Positions 31,741-41,006 of a stretch of DNA of 64,000 nucleotides are shown one piece after another. The stretch's first letter is position 1; every line of letters starts with the position of its first letter. Under the pieces are notes generated by a model. The model was not told the DNA's origin. It was given only the letters and a program-made list of their open reading frames with translations, and made no database searches. Position numbers and translations under genes: made by a program. The DNA is from Thereva unica. Taxonomy: Eukaryota > Arthropoda > Insecta > Diptera > Therevidae. The stretch covers positions 166,670,516 through 166,734,515 of the forward strand of contig OX465281.1 of the NCBI GenBank assembly GCA_949987705.1, given 5' to 3'.

Positions 31741-32811
31741 GCTTTTCCTGTTAGATTTTATTGCACTTTAACGTTGCGTTATATATATTCATCATCGTTT
31801 TATATGGTTTCATTTCATTTTGTTAATTTGCTCCGTTAATTCGTTCCGGTTTGTATTAATTGCGATGGCAGTACTATATAAACATTTGATTCGATTAGTT
31901 AATCACCAGTATTATGCGTTATTGTTAAATTACTAGGTGTACACTCGTCTTATTTTTTAGGAATGGGAGTAACCTTGATATCGGGGCAAAATTTGTCCTA
32001 CGAGTTACTTTCCTGGAATTTATTTCTTTAAGCGCACTTGGAAACATCTCGATCCATTTTAATTAATTTCTCTCGGTCAGTCTGGAGAATCCCTCGGCGA
32101 ATTAGTTGCCTGTCGTCCTACTGGGGAACTCCATGCAATGTGGGATTGCGTGAGTTGGACTCCAGGGTGCGAGGGGAAACTGGTTCGGGCGAGAATTTCT
32201 GAAAGATTACGGGAGCCGGAAGGGGACAATATGGAATTGCCTTCAGCCGGATCCTTGTCCTTCCAGATATTCTTCCGAGAGAACCTGCAGACTGTCCAAC
32301 GGTCAACAGGTTTGTATACACTCCTCACACTGTCCTTCCTCTTCGGTCAGTCTGGAGAATATCTCTCAGCAGACAGTTTGACTATCGTTTCACCGGGGGG
32401 AGTCAAAGGCAATGTGGTATTGCTGGAGACTGGCCCGGTGGAGCGAAAGCACCCGGAGTTTGTGTGAGAATGTTTGGAGACTTGTTGATATCCGTCGGGG
32501 GACAATGTGGTATTGTCTTCCGCCTGTTATTCGCAGCTCCAAATATTTCTCCGGGAGATTTTTCCAGACTGGCCATCGCAACTTACGGTTGCAAGCATGA
32601 ACCTAAATTATAGTTAGCTTTTCACTCGGTTCGTATATTATCTACTAGTTCACGTATGCCCGGCTAACTCACTAGAGCATGAGACTCCTATTCTCAGGTC
32701 GTGAGTCGAGACCCACATTGGCGCCAACAAATTAGGTCTTATGGCATAAAAACCGTCCGTTTTTTTCGGCTCCTCACTGCCTCGCGAGTCGGCCTTGTGG
32801 ACCCGAGGGTA
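31741..32811 (+). other. 3' region of the LTR element with repeated GTGGK-loop hairpins
   Basis: No convincing ORF. The phrase CGGTCAGTCTGGAGAAT occurs twice (about 32074 and 32343), and diverged copies of CCA(G/A)ATATT...CAGACTG occur near 32266 and 32547. Four small hairpins share a GTGG-type loop: GCAAT-GTGGG-ATTGC (32135-32149), ACAAT-ATGGA-ATTGC (32226-32240), GCAAT-GTGGT-ATTGC (32409-32423) and ACAAT-GTGGT-ATTGT (32502-32516). A tRNA-like sequence follows. Confidence 0.6.
32658..32726 (+). tRNA. Degenerate tRNA-Lys-like sequence upstream of 3' LTR
   Basis: It begins GCCCGGCTAACTCACTAGAG, close to the acceptor/D-arm of insect tRNA-Lys. An anticodon stem TGAGA/TCTCA encloses the loop CTCCTAT (anticodon position CCT rather than CTT). 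A T-arm-like GTGAGTCGAGACCCAC and GGCGCCA close the sequence. Deletions in the D-loop, T-loop and 3' acceptor strand make it unlikely to be a working tRNA. It ends 85 bp before the 3' LTR of an element whose PBS is tRNA-Lys type. It could be a SINE head or a captured primer tRNA. Confidence 0.7.
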
Positions 32812-34599
32812 TGTAACGGTCGGTCGAAAAATTTATTTTGACGGGGGAATTTAGTTTGGAAATCACCCTGTAGGCAAGGGGAAATTTACTGTAAATTACT
32901 TGGGATGAAAAGGAAAATTTAAACAGGATAGGCGAGAAAAAAAAATGAAGAATGAAAGGAGTTTTTTCTTGGGAGTTGGAAAAAAAGTTGGAAAGAAAAT
33001 GGTCGGAAAATTTGGAAAAAGTTGTAAATAAAGTAGTATGTGAAGAAATTTTGGAAAAAAAGTTAAAAAAAACAGTTGGAAGGACGTTGAATCAATAGAA
33101 TTGGGATTTATTTTTTTGGGTTGGTGCCGTAAAATCTAAAAATACGGACGAATTGATTATATATGGAAGAAAGAAATCCAGGATAACGAAGGGAAAAAGG
33201 TGTAGGCTGCTCTTCAGGAAAAGGCTGCTGAAGGAAAATTAACCCCCAGAATAAGAAATATAGAAGAAGAGGAAAGAAACAGGTCAAAGGCGTAGGGACC
33301 GTAATTTTTTTTGCTTCTATTGAAACCGGTAGGTAAAAGATAATTTAAATTTATACCTGCATATATTTGGTGGCGGATCAAAACGAGATTGAGCTTGATA
33401 AGAGGATTATCGCCGTAAGGTGTGAGGATTACTTATAATCACACGAAATATGACGGGTCCTTGGTGATTTGGTGATTTGGACCGTTTAAAAAAAAAACAA
33501 ATAATTACCTATTGTACTGCAAATTATATCTCACTGCGTTAGGTTATTTACCAATAAAGTTGCAGACGTCACTTTTCTATCAAGACTGTGACTTAGACCG
33601 ACCATAGTCAAATGAAAACCAATATTTTGTGAGTTCATTACTTCTGGATTGCTGTGCGGATTATACAACCCCTGGGATAAGTCGATAAGGCGCAATCATC
33701 CGTATTTTTGGTCCCGAACCAGTAATCGTGACATTGTCTACCTACTTAGTCATCATCTATATGTATATATTATATATTCAATTATCAATTATTATTTAAT
33801 AGCACTTACACGACAAGCTGTGATTGTTAGTTTTGCTTCGACACACAAAAGAATTTACACAAAATAAAATAAAAAAATTTTAGGCTTTAATTTATTACAT
33901 TTGTTACTAAATAATCATTTTGCGTAGAATTAACAATAACTTTGAATCTTATTTATAATTAATTCTGAGTTTGGTTGCTCCTTGTCTGTGATATTTACAT
34001 TTTGGTTTTTTTTGGTTGGTTCAGGAAATTTTGTTTTCCTCTTCTGGTGATTGTACCATTCATTGTACAAAGTGAGGGGTATTGGCCAATACTGCGCACT
34101 TTACTGTTAACGTGCATAAAGTACGCAACTCGTATGTAATTTTTTAATTGTATCTGTACACATTTATTTGACATGGGCAACTAATCCGTGTTGTTGATAT
34201 TGCATGTAATGTTTATGTTGAGTTTTCGCATTAAATGATTATAAGCATGAGAATGGCTCTGTGTTAGATTTTTTTCGGTGGAATGGTTGAGGGGGGGATC
34301 CTTTCTTTTCAGGGTTGACGCGGCTCGGGCGACGAGCGAAGGATGGAGGTGGAATTTAAGATTTTTCATAGTCACAGGTAAGTGGTGAACCAACCGCGGT
34401 AAGTCCCGGCCACACACCCCACGACCCCGCCGGCGAGCTAGATAACTCCGTGTGGCCGGCGTAGGAGTTCCGGATTTTCTTTTTAATTCTTATGTACGGT
34501 GTTGGCTCCTTGGCCATGCTCTTCCGGGCTTGTGGCTAAGGGGGTAACACCTCGCATAAGTGGCGCCCACTATTTATATCGCGCCATTATGCTGGTACA
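32812..34599 (+). repeat. 3' LTR (1788 bp)
   Basis: Matches 27947-29735; ends GGTACA followed by the ACGA duplication and then resumed BEL env coding. The preceding polypurine tract is weak (CCCGAGGGTA). Confidence 0.95.
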
Positions 34600-34981
34600 A
34601 CGATCAGCACTACTCTCCAATATATGTGTAAGCAACACCATCTTATGTTCCGCCCTAGTCCAAAATCTACCATCTGTGAATTAGATTTACTCATTCATGG
34701 ATCTTCATTGAATAACTGTCAAGTTATAGAAGTCAACAACGGACCTAGATGGATTCAGCTTTTTCAACGAAATCATTGGTTATACGTAGCCTTCAAACAG
34801 ACTATCATCAACATCATTTGTACGGAAGACACCTATCAAAAAACATTGTATGGCACAGGTATTATTGAAATGGATGATGACTGTATCATAAAAGACGAAT
34901 TCACAACGATTCAGCTACACAAGTTATATAAGTTATACGTCATCATTTAAAACATCATTTGTTGCATCAACAAATAATTTT
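34600..34981 (+). pseudogene. env: BEL env, third part
   Basis: Env coding resumes after the 3' LTR and TSD (HHLMFRPSPKSTICELDLLI, NNGPRWIQLFQRNHWLYVA). A frameshift near 34920-34940 changes frame before the RTE insertion at 34982. Cysteines at CEL and IICTED are typical of the F-type ectodomain membrane-proximal half. Confidence 0.75.
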
Positions 34982-37019
34982 CCATCCATCCAATGGCGCT
35001 ACAGCCCAAATCGAGCCTTGGCCTCCTCAAGGGCATTTCTCCAATTTTGACGGTCCCTTGCAGCATGTCTCCAGTTCCGGATGTTGAGCATTGACTCTGC
35101 GTCAGCCGTCACAGAGTCTATCCATCTCCTCCTGGGTCTACCTACTGGCCTACTTCCCGAAATTTCTGATGCCATAAGCCGTTTTGGGATGCGATTGTCC
35201 TCCATTCTGATCACGTGGCCGGCTAGTCTCAATCTGTTGATTTTTATTAAAGTTGAGAGTTGTGGGTCGTCAAAAATTTCATACAACTCGTTGTTGTATC
35301 TTCTTCGCCATATTCCATCCTCTCTGATTGGGCCTATTATGCATCTGAGAATTTTCCTCTCGAACCTGTTGACTCGTTCCTCTATGTCCTGGGTCATAGT
35401 CCAAGTCTCGCTACCATAACACAGTACTGGTCGTATTACTGTTTTGTAGAGTGAGAGTTTCGTTTTCCTGTGCACAAATCTTGAGTGCAGGATTTGTTTT
35501 TGGGCATAAAAGGCTCTATTAGCCAGTAGTATTCGTCTGGTTATTTCTTCTTTTTCTTCGTTTCTTTTTGTGATAGTAGACCCAAGGTAGACTGTTTTAT
35601 CGACTACTTCTAGGTTATGTTCGTCGATGGTTATATTTCTTCCCATTCTAAATCGTCCTGCTCTGGATTGTTGCATAACCTTCGTTTTTTCTTCGTTAAT
35701 CTTCAGGCCTATGTCCTTTGCCGCCTCTTTTAATTCGACATAGACTTCTTTTGCTGCCAAAAAGGACCTTCCCACGATGTTTACGTCATCCGCATATCCA
35801 AGTAATTGTACCGACTGGGTAGCTATTGATGCACTTCTCTGGACTGACGTTTTCCTTATCACCCATTCTAGGGCCAGGTTGAAAAGCATGGGGGCCAGCC
35901 CATCTCCTTGTCTAAGCCCTTGACGTACTTCGAACTCCTCTGTTATAACATTCTGGATCCTCACTTTCGCCAGTGAGCTATTTGTGGCGCATTTGATCAG
36001 TTGTACCAACTTTGAAGGGATTCCTATTTCCGATAGGATCTCATATAGCCTCTCTCTGTTTATTGAATCATATGCCTGCTGAAAGTCGACAAATATCTGA
36101 TATACATCTACATTCCTTTCCCAGGTTTTCTCCAGAATTTGCCTTAAGGTCAGCAGTTGGTCCGATGTTGACCTGTTTGTCCTAAAACCAGCTTGATATT
36201 CTCCTATAAGGCCTTCCGCTATAGGTTCCAGTTTTTGTTTCACAAGGATTGTGAAGATTTTGTAGCTGGTGCTGAGGAGTGAGATGCCTCTGTAGTTTTT
36301 GCAGTTTAATTTATCTCCTTTCTTGTATATTGGACATATAATCGCTTTCTTCCAGTCCTCTGGTATAACTTCCTCCTCCCAGATGGTGCATATGAGTTCG
36401 TGTAAAGTTTGTAGCAGTTGGGGTCCTCCTTCCTTTAGCAGCTCAGCTGCTATTCCATCGGCGCCAGGCGATTTGTTGCTGCTCTGCCTTTTTACAGCTT
36501 CCCGCACCTCATCCAATGTTGGTGGTTCTATTGAGATGTTATCTTGGGGAATTACAAATGCCTCTGTCTCTGCATTCTCGTTTGATATGGAGATAGGGTT
36601 CAATAGGTTCTGAAAATACTCTCTCCACCTTTCCTTTATCCTATCAGGATCTGCCAACAAGTTCCCATCTATGTCCTTGCAGATGTCCGTTCTTGGCTGA
36701 AACTTGTTGGTGATCTGGCGAGTTCCTTTGTACGCTTGTCTAATTCTCCCTTCATTGAAGTCTTCCTGTATCTGTAAGATTTTCCTATTTAGATATTCCC
36801 TCTTCTTTTTTCTGCATAACTTGTCTGCGGTTTTTCTTTTTTCCTTGAAGACTTCCATCCTTGCTCTTGTTGGCCTTGCGATGTACTCTCGGTGGCTCTG
36901 GTTTCTTTCTTCAATTGCTGCTCTACAGTTTTGGTCAAACCAATCAATTCTAGTCTGTCTGGGGGCCCAGCCTAGTGCCTCTTCTGCTGCCCCCTTTATG
37001 CTATTTTTGACCTGTTCCC
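34982..37019 (-). mobile_element. 5'-truncated RTE-clade LINE inside BEL env
   Basis: A minus-strand LINE whose short 3' end (GGATGGATGG at plus 34982-34992) and truncated 5' end (37019) are flanked by ATTTT (34977-34981 and 37020-37024). Removing it rejoins the env frame exactly. The low copy damage suggests a comparatively recent insertion. Confidence 0.85.
34999..37019 (-). CDS. RTE LINE ORF2 (RT complete, endonuclease missing)
   Basis: An uninterrupted frame of about 673 LINE codons ends at 34999; the extra codons upstream to 37083 are antisense env. The linker (WFDQNCRAAIEERNQSH) is followed by RT motifs SPGADGIAAELLK, WKKAIICPIYKKGDK, NYRGISLLSTSYKI, FVDFQQAYDSI, GLRQGDGLAPMLFN and the catalytic YADD (35795-35784). 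The RTE-typical C-terminus has SETWTMTQD, GHVIRMED and GRPRRRWIDSV. No RNase H is present, as expected for RTE. The apurinic endonuclease is lost by 5' truncation. It would be an RT for retrotransposition in a full-length copy. Confidence 0.9.
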
Positions 37020-37402
37020 ATTTTAACATCAGCAAATTGCCACAAATAACAGAAATAAAGCGTGATATGATCGCAATCAACAACTTACCAGATGAATATG
37101 AAAAAATACACAGAGGAATAAATGAACTAAAAGAAGCAGAAAGAGGTGTTTCGCGGTTCCAGCATCACGATATTCATCAGTATACCATAGGATATATCAG
37201 CCTTGGTGTTGCAGTAATAGCATTTTTGTGCTTTAAAGTTAAAAACCCTATAGTTACAACCAATAGTGAAACGTCTCAACGGTCCAAGCCACCAACAGCC
37301 CCATCAAACGTAAAAACTAAAGCGTCCAAGAAGAACCAACGCAATCTAGCATTCACCTTCGACTTGGACAATGATTCAATATTTGATCAGAGATCAACGG
37401 GG
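37020..37402 (+). pseudogene. env: BEL env C-terminal part with transmembrane segment
   Basis: Env resumes with a heptad-rich IHRGINELKEAERGVSRF stretch. A membrane span (YTIGYISLGVAVIAFLCFKV, about 37172-37243) is followed by a Lys/Ser-rich cytoplasmic tail running to the 3' LTR. This completes an F-type fusion protein layout: signal, furin site, fusion peptide, ectodomain, TM and tail. Confidence 0.8.
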
Positions 37403-37408
37403 GCAGAA
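37395..37408 (+). promoter_or_regulatory. BEL polypurine tract
   Basis: AACGGGGGCAGAA sits directly before the 3' LTR, in the expected position for plus-strand priming. Confidence 0.7.
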
Positions 37409-37971
37409 TGTACAATTTAAAAGGTCATTACTCTTGTGTGACCTTATTTTAGAAAAAAAAAAATATATATATACTCATGCACTCAAAATTAATCACGTAT
37501 GTAATAATACTCGATTGAACTAATTTGGTGTCAATAAATTCATTTAATGCCTATTTTGCAAAATCAGCGAATTCCGTAAGTGAAATTTTGAAATCAATAA
37601 AGCCTAAATATATCCGCTGATATTGAAAAATGGGCATTTATAGAAATTAATTTTTTACATTACATAAAAACCCTTACATCGCAAATAAGGTTCTTGTATA
37701 TAAACCAGTAATGAAATAAAGATTTTTAGTTATTAACAAACAAGTAACTGGTGCGTTTCAATTTTTCTTGTCGAGTTTTTTCTACATCCATCACTTACAG
37801 CACAAGTTTAAGCACTTGGGCTGAATTATATATCTGTACACTGGTTTTAAGTACCTGGGTACATTAACTTGGTATAGGTTTATGCACCTAAACCAAAAAC
37901 AACATACAATCTCGTTGGCAGTTCATCCCGCTAACTTACACAGCGGTAAACATATCGCTATAAAAAATTCA
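37409..37971 (+). repeat. BEL 3' LTR
   Basis: 563 bp, TGTACAATTT...AAAAATTCA; shorter than the 5' LTR through a contracted A/TA tract and a small gap, but carrying an extra GAAATCAATA segment. Followed by TSD GAAGT. Confidence 0.93.
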
Positions 37972-37976
37972 GAAGT

Positions 37977-38561
37977 GTTCCTGCTACGTTTAGCCTCAGG
38001 GTGATTAGGTTCCTCTAGGGACCTCTGACGCTTTGGTGCTGGGTTGCCAGTTTGCGAACTTTGCTCGCCGGCGACCCGCGTCGCCCACCTTATCGAAGCT
38101 TGCTGCTTCTCGGTGAGTCCACCCTCCGCAACTCCCTTGTATCGGGCAAGAATTCTCTGGGCGTTGCGTAGCTCTTGGTAGTACGCCCTTGATGGAGCAC
38201 CTTTAGAGCCAGGCATTTTAGTTTTTTTAGCCTCCTTAGAGGCACCAGGAGACTGCACGAGTGCAGTTGAAGGGCCTGCTTCTGTTGAAGCAGTTGGCTT
38301 AGAAGGAATGGGGAGCTTCGGATTAGAGTCTAAAGCTCCTTTTTCCCTTTTACTCACCTTACTGCCCTTGCAGGCAGTAGGTTTAGTTTTGGGAGCCCCC
38401 GAACTGGAGGCGATTGGTTTTTTTGGGGTTTTTATTTCCATAAAAGTCCCACGAGTAGTGCAGAAAAAGGGGTCCATCCTGCCAGAGCCGCTTACCAGGA
38501 TAAGGCACTTGTACTCTCCGACCTTGCCCGGGCATCGGAGGGAACCGTTCGCAACCAGCAC
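37977..38561 (-). pseudogene. LOA-like LINE ORF1 N-terminal part
   Basis: The minus-strand frame from 38561 to the BEL insertion at 37976 is a Lys/Pro/Ser-rich basic region. It includes TPKKPIASSSGAPKTKP, a probable start at an internal Met (MEIKTPKKP) and AYYQELRNAQRILARYKG, a coiled stretch. The frame continues without a break into 14284 when the BEL element and one TSD copy are removed. The rest of ORF1 lies at 11261-10390. The basic N-terminus suits nucleic-acid binding. Confidence 0.78.
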
Positions 38562-38835
38562 TCTTTAACCACTGGCTGGTCATGCAGCCATCGGCACGGT
38601 AAACACCTTAGCTTAGAAGTGTGGAAGTAGGAAGGGGGAAGGAAAAGGAGAGAGAAAAGGTGAGGGTAAGTGGATGTACCTAGCTTAGTCTGGCCTCTTC
38701 GCAATTAGCCTGTTCGGCATGGGTGTCCCTACCGGTGGCTTGCTGGTTACCAGCTAGCCACCGCCGACATAGCCTAACGCTACTACGAGACTCGCAAGCC
38801 CCACCACCGCGGCAAGGCGTAGGTACGAGGTGAGG
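38562..38835 (-). other. LOA-like LINE 5' UTR
   Basis: The GC-richer 5' leader of the LINE, ending at the 12-bp TSD at 38836. No ORF is supported. Confidence 0.6.
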
Positions 38836-38847
38836 TAACCAACAGTA

Positions 38848-39499
38848 ACTATTTTTATCTTTTACATACAAAAAATAATGGGTTGTTTACGAAGCTATTT
38901 TACAATATAGTATTAATCTTTATCCAATTAAATACGTTAGATACGTTGTGCATTTAACGTAGATCAAAATTGCCCTTTACAGCATATCATTAAAATGAAT
39001 ATCTTAGAAGATATCACAGTTTTAAAATTATTAATCGCTTGCAGCGAAACTGGCGGTGGGCTGGGATGCCCCTTTGCTGTCTACCCCGCTGGGTGGGCGG
39101 GGCCTGTAAATAGCGCATCGAGAGCCGCGCCTCGACCTCCCCCAGTAGCATCGAAGCATTTTAGCCGATAACACGCACATCAGAGTTCTCTAATTATTTC
39201 TTTTTTAAAAGTGGTTTTCAGCGTGACCCAGCAAACCGTGCTTTTCAGAGCGACATTATTTATTACGGCTCTATTTTGTTTTGTTTCCTTTTTAGTTGGC
39301 TTAAGGTCTCTTTTTTTGTTTATTTGATTTTAATGCATATTTGAAGTGTTATTGTCCCTAAGGGACTTTTTTCAAATATAAGGTTAGTGTTGATTATTTG
39401 TCGATTTCAATTGATATTACTTGATTTTTTTTACGTTATTGTGTTGAAAGTATTGCGAGTCGAGTGTTGGCTTTTTATTATTTTTTTCCCAATTTAATT
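38848..39499. other. Sequence upstream of Helitron ORF
   Basis: AT-rich except for a GC-rich patch at 39050-39160 (GCTGGGTGGGCGGGGCC). It probably includes the Helitron 5' region and promoter. No gene seen. Confidence 0.4.
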
Positions 39500-40345
39500 A
39501 TGCCGCGAAGAAGTCGTCCAAATTTAGGTCGTAGTTCCAGGGATGCAAGAAGAAAACTTTTACGGCTTAATGATGAAAGCCAAGAAGAAGAAGAAATCAG
39601 ACTGGCTAATAGAAGAGAAAGTAATTCCTCGAGAAGAAATAGAGAAACGTCTGTTGAACGTGAAATACGTCTTAGTCTTGACCGAGATAGACATAGGTCA
39701 CAGAGAGCTAGAGAATCCTCCATTGAACGTGAAATACGTCTTAGCCTTGACCGGGATAGACATAGGTCACAGAAAGCTAGAGAATCATCCATTGAACGTG
39801 AAGTTCGTCTTAGTCGTGACATGGATAGACATAGATATCAGAGAGCCAGAGAATTGTTTGAACGCAGGTCCACGAGGGCTCTTAATTTGTGGTCAAATAA
39901 TGTTAATTCTGCCATGAATTACGATTCTTCTATTGAATACAAGGATGATCCTGTCGTTTTAATAGGTACAATGTCTGTGGTCTGTGAATATTGCTCTGCT
40001 TTAAAATGGAAGGATGAATCTAAAGGTATGTGTTGTTTACAGGGTAAAGTAAAATTAGAGGAAATTCTTCCTCCACCCGAACCACTACACTCTTTTCTTA
40101 CGGGTGACCATCCTAAATCTAAACAATTCATGCGCAATATACGCCGATATAACAACGCATTTCAAATGACCTCTTTTAAGAGTACGCAGGTTGTTGAGCG
40201 GGGTTTTATGCCTACATTTAAAATTCAGGGGCAAGTATATCATTTAGCAGGGAGCTTGCTACCATATCAACCCGATGATCATAAATTTCTGCAAATTTAT
40301 TTTATCTCTGATCCAGAAACACAAGCATCTACGCGATGTAGGTGA
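39500..40345 (+). pseudogene. Helitron protein, N-terminal part
   Basis: ATG at 39500 (MPRRSRPNLGRSSRDARRKL). Residues about 50-125 hold three imperfect copies of a basic/acidic repeat of about 25 residues (consensus EREIRLSLDRDRHRSQ). Next come a cysteine box CEYCSALKWKDESKGMCC and the helitron-like N-terminal signature GQVYHLAGSLLPYQPDDHKF followed by QIYFISDPETQASTRC. The family normally continues another ~230 residues before the Rep domain; here a Polinton terminus follows at 40346. The stop at 40343-40345 is in the junction. It is the start of the same Helitron whose Rep-helicase lies at 59535-62520, by orientation and order. Confidence 0.82.
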
Positions 40346-40348
40346 TGT

Positions 40349-40706
40349 GGCGGCGACGGCGGGGGCGAATGTTGAGAACCCACTACGGTGGGAAAATTTT
40401 CTGGACCGTGGGAACTAGGTCACGTCAAGGTCATTGACCTTGTCCATGGGAACTGGATTGCGGAAGTAGGTCGGTGTGATCAATCAATCGCCTGTCATCA
40501 ATCAATCACGTTGGAATGTGGGTCAAGGTGGTTGACCGGTTGACAGGTCATTAATCACTTGTAATTATGGTAAGTGGGTGGCCAGACTTGTGGCACGACG
40601 AAAGGTGGAGTGCAGCGTAAGTATTAGCGATGACAACGGCGGTGGCGGGGGCGACGGCGGGGGCGAATGTTGAGAACCGGATAGCTCGAACTTGAGGATG
40701 GGTACA
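40349..40706. repeat. Polinton left terminal inverted repeat
   Basis: About 358 bp matching the reverse complement of 58150-58507. The outer edge merges with Helitron sequence and lacks the additional module seen at the right end. It contains CAAGGTCATTGACCTTG (40426-40442), a dyad of AGGTCA half-sites, plus GGTCAAGGTGGTTGACC near 40525. Confidence 0.88.
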
Positions 40707-40811
40707 TCATGGCTATGGGGGGTGTATGTTAAGAAATTCTACAGGTTGCATCGGAAGTAAAACTGAAAACCTGAAAATGACTAGAGATAGATGCTATTAA
40801 AAAACAATATG

Positions 40812-41006
40812 TTATTTGAACATTTTTATTTTATTTTCTAAAACTGGATTTATTATTACACTCAGTTGTGAAATTCTGTTTTTAAACCTAAATGTATCTA
40901 CTGCATACTGCTCCCATGATCCTTTCCTACTTTGTCTGTATGCGAAACTCCATACTACCATATATTTAACTTGTGGGTCTTCATTGAAACCTATTTTCTT
41001 ACTCAT
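40812..41006 (-). CDS. Small Polinton protein (64 aa), unknown function
   Basis: Starting at the ATG at 41006-41004 gives MSKKIGFNEDPQVKYMVVWS, then SFAYRQSRKGSWEQYAVDTF and a basic tail. It overlaps the stop of the BIR gene by ATGA (41006-41003), a tight viral-style arrangement that supports this start over the upstream in-frame Met at 41084. The composition suggests a small soluble basic protein. I do not recognise a named domain. Confidence 0.55.
   Translation of the reverse strand: MSKKIGFNEDPQVKYMVVWSFAYRQSRKGSWEQYAVDTFRFKNRISQLSVIINPVLENKIKMFK

Larger units (their letters stand above)
27947..34599 (+). mobile_element. Young LTR retrotransposon carrying only a PAIP1-like (PAM2-MIF4G) gene
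   Basis: LTRs at 27947-29735 and 32812-34599 (1789 and 1788 bp) begin TGTAACGG and end GGTACA, flanked by the 4-bp TSD ACGA (27943-27946 and 34600-34603). On reading, the LTRs differ by one A in a homopolymer near 28205, so the insertion is recent. A tRNA-Lys-type PBS lies 4 bp inside. There is no gag, protease, RT or integrase; the 3.08 kb interior holds one intact 259-codon ORF (30961-31740), a 1.2 kb structured leader and a 1.07 kb 3' region. It must have been mobilised in trans. Confidence 0.9.
14285..37971 (+). mobile_element. BEL/Pao retrotransposon with env, expanded to 23.7 kb by four insertions
   Basis: LTRs at 14285-14874 and 37409-37971 both begin TGTACAATTT and end AAAAATTCA. The element is flanked by the 5-bp TSD GAAGT (14280-14284 and 37972-37976). 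Removing the hAT, Harbinger, LTR and RTE insertions with their duplicated bases leaves about 8.65 kb, a normal BEL length. Gag, A17-type protease, RT, RNase H, integrase and env are all recognisable in order. LTRs differ by a few indels (an 8-bp gap near 14420, an extra GAAATCAATA near 37590, and microsatellite length). Frameshifts in gag, RT and env make it inactive. Confidence 0.93.
6568..38835 (-). mobile_element. LOA/I-group LINE, one copy split over 32 kb by nested elements
   Basis: Pieces of a single minus-strand non-LTR retrotransposon lie at 38835-37977, 14284-about 14180 and about 11200-6568. The two outer ends are flanked by the identical 12-bp TSD TAACCAACAGTA (6556-6567 and 38836-38847), the strongest evidence that they belong to one insertion. 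After removing the nested BEL and gypsy copies, about 5.7 kb remains, a normal full length for this group. It has ORF1 with DUF4780 and ORF2 with EN, RT, RNase H and a C-terminal CCHC-like knuckle. The 3' end (plus-strand 6568) is a GGTTAGGTTAGGTT-type terminus. The clade name is inference from domain order. Confidence 0.88.

Noticed and set aside
32658..32726. A functional tRNA-Lys gene
   Set aside because: Deletions in the D-loop, T-loop and 3' acceptor strand and an altered anticodon loop make it a degenerate tRNA-like sequence.
36704..37420. A 238-codon plus-strand ORF as a single gene
   Set aside because: Its first ~105 codons are antisense to the RTE reverse transcriptase; only the part after 37020 is real env coding.
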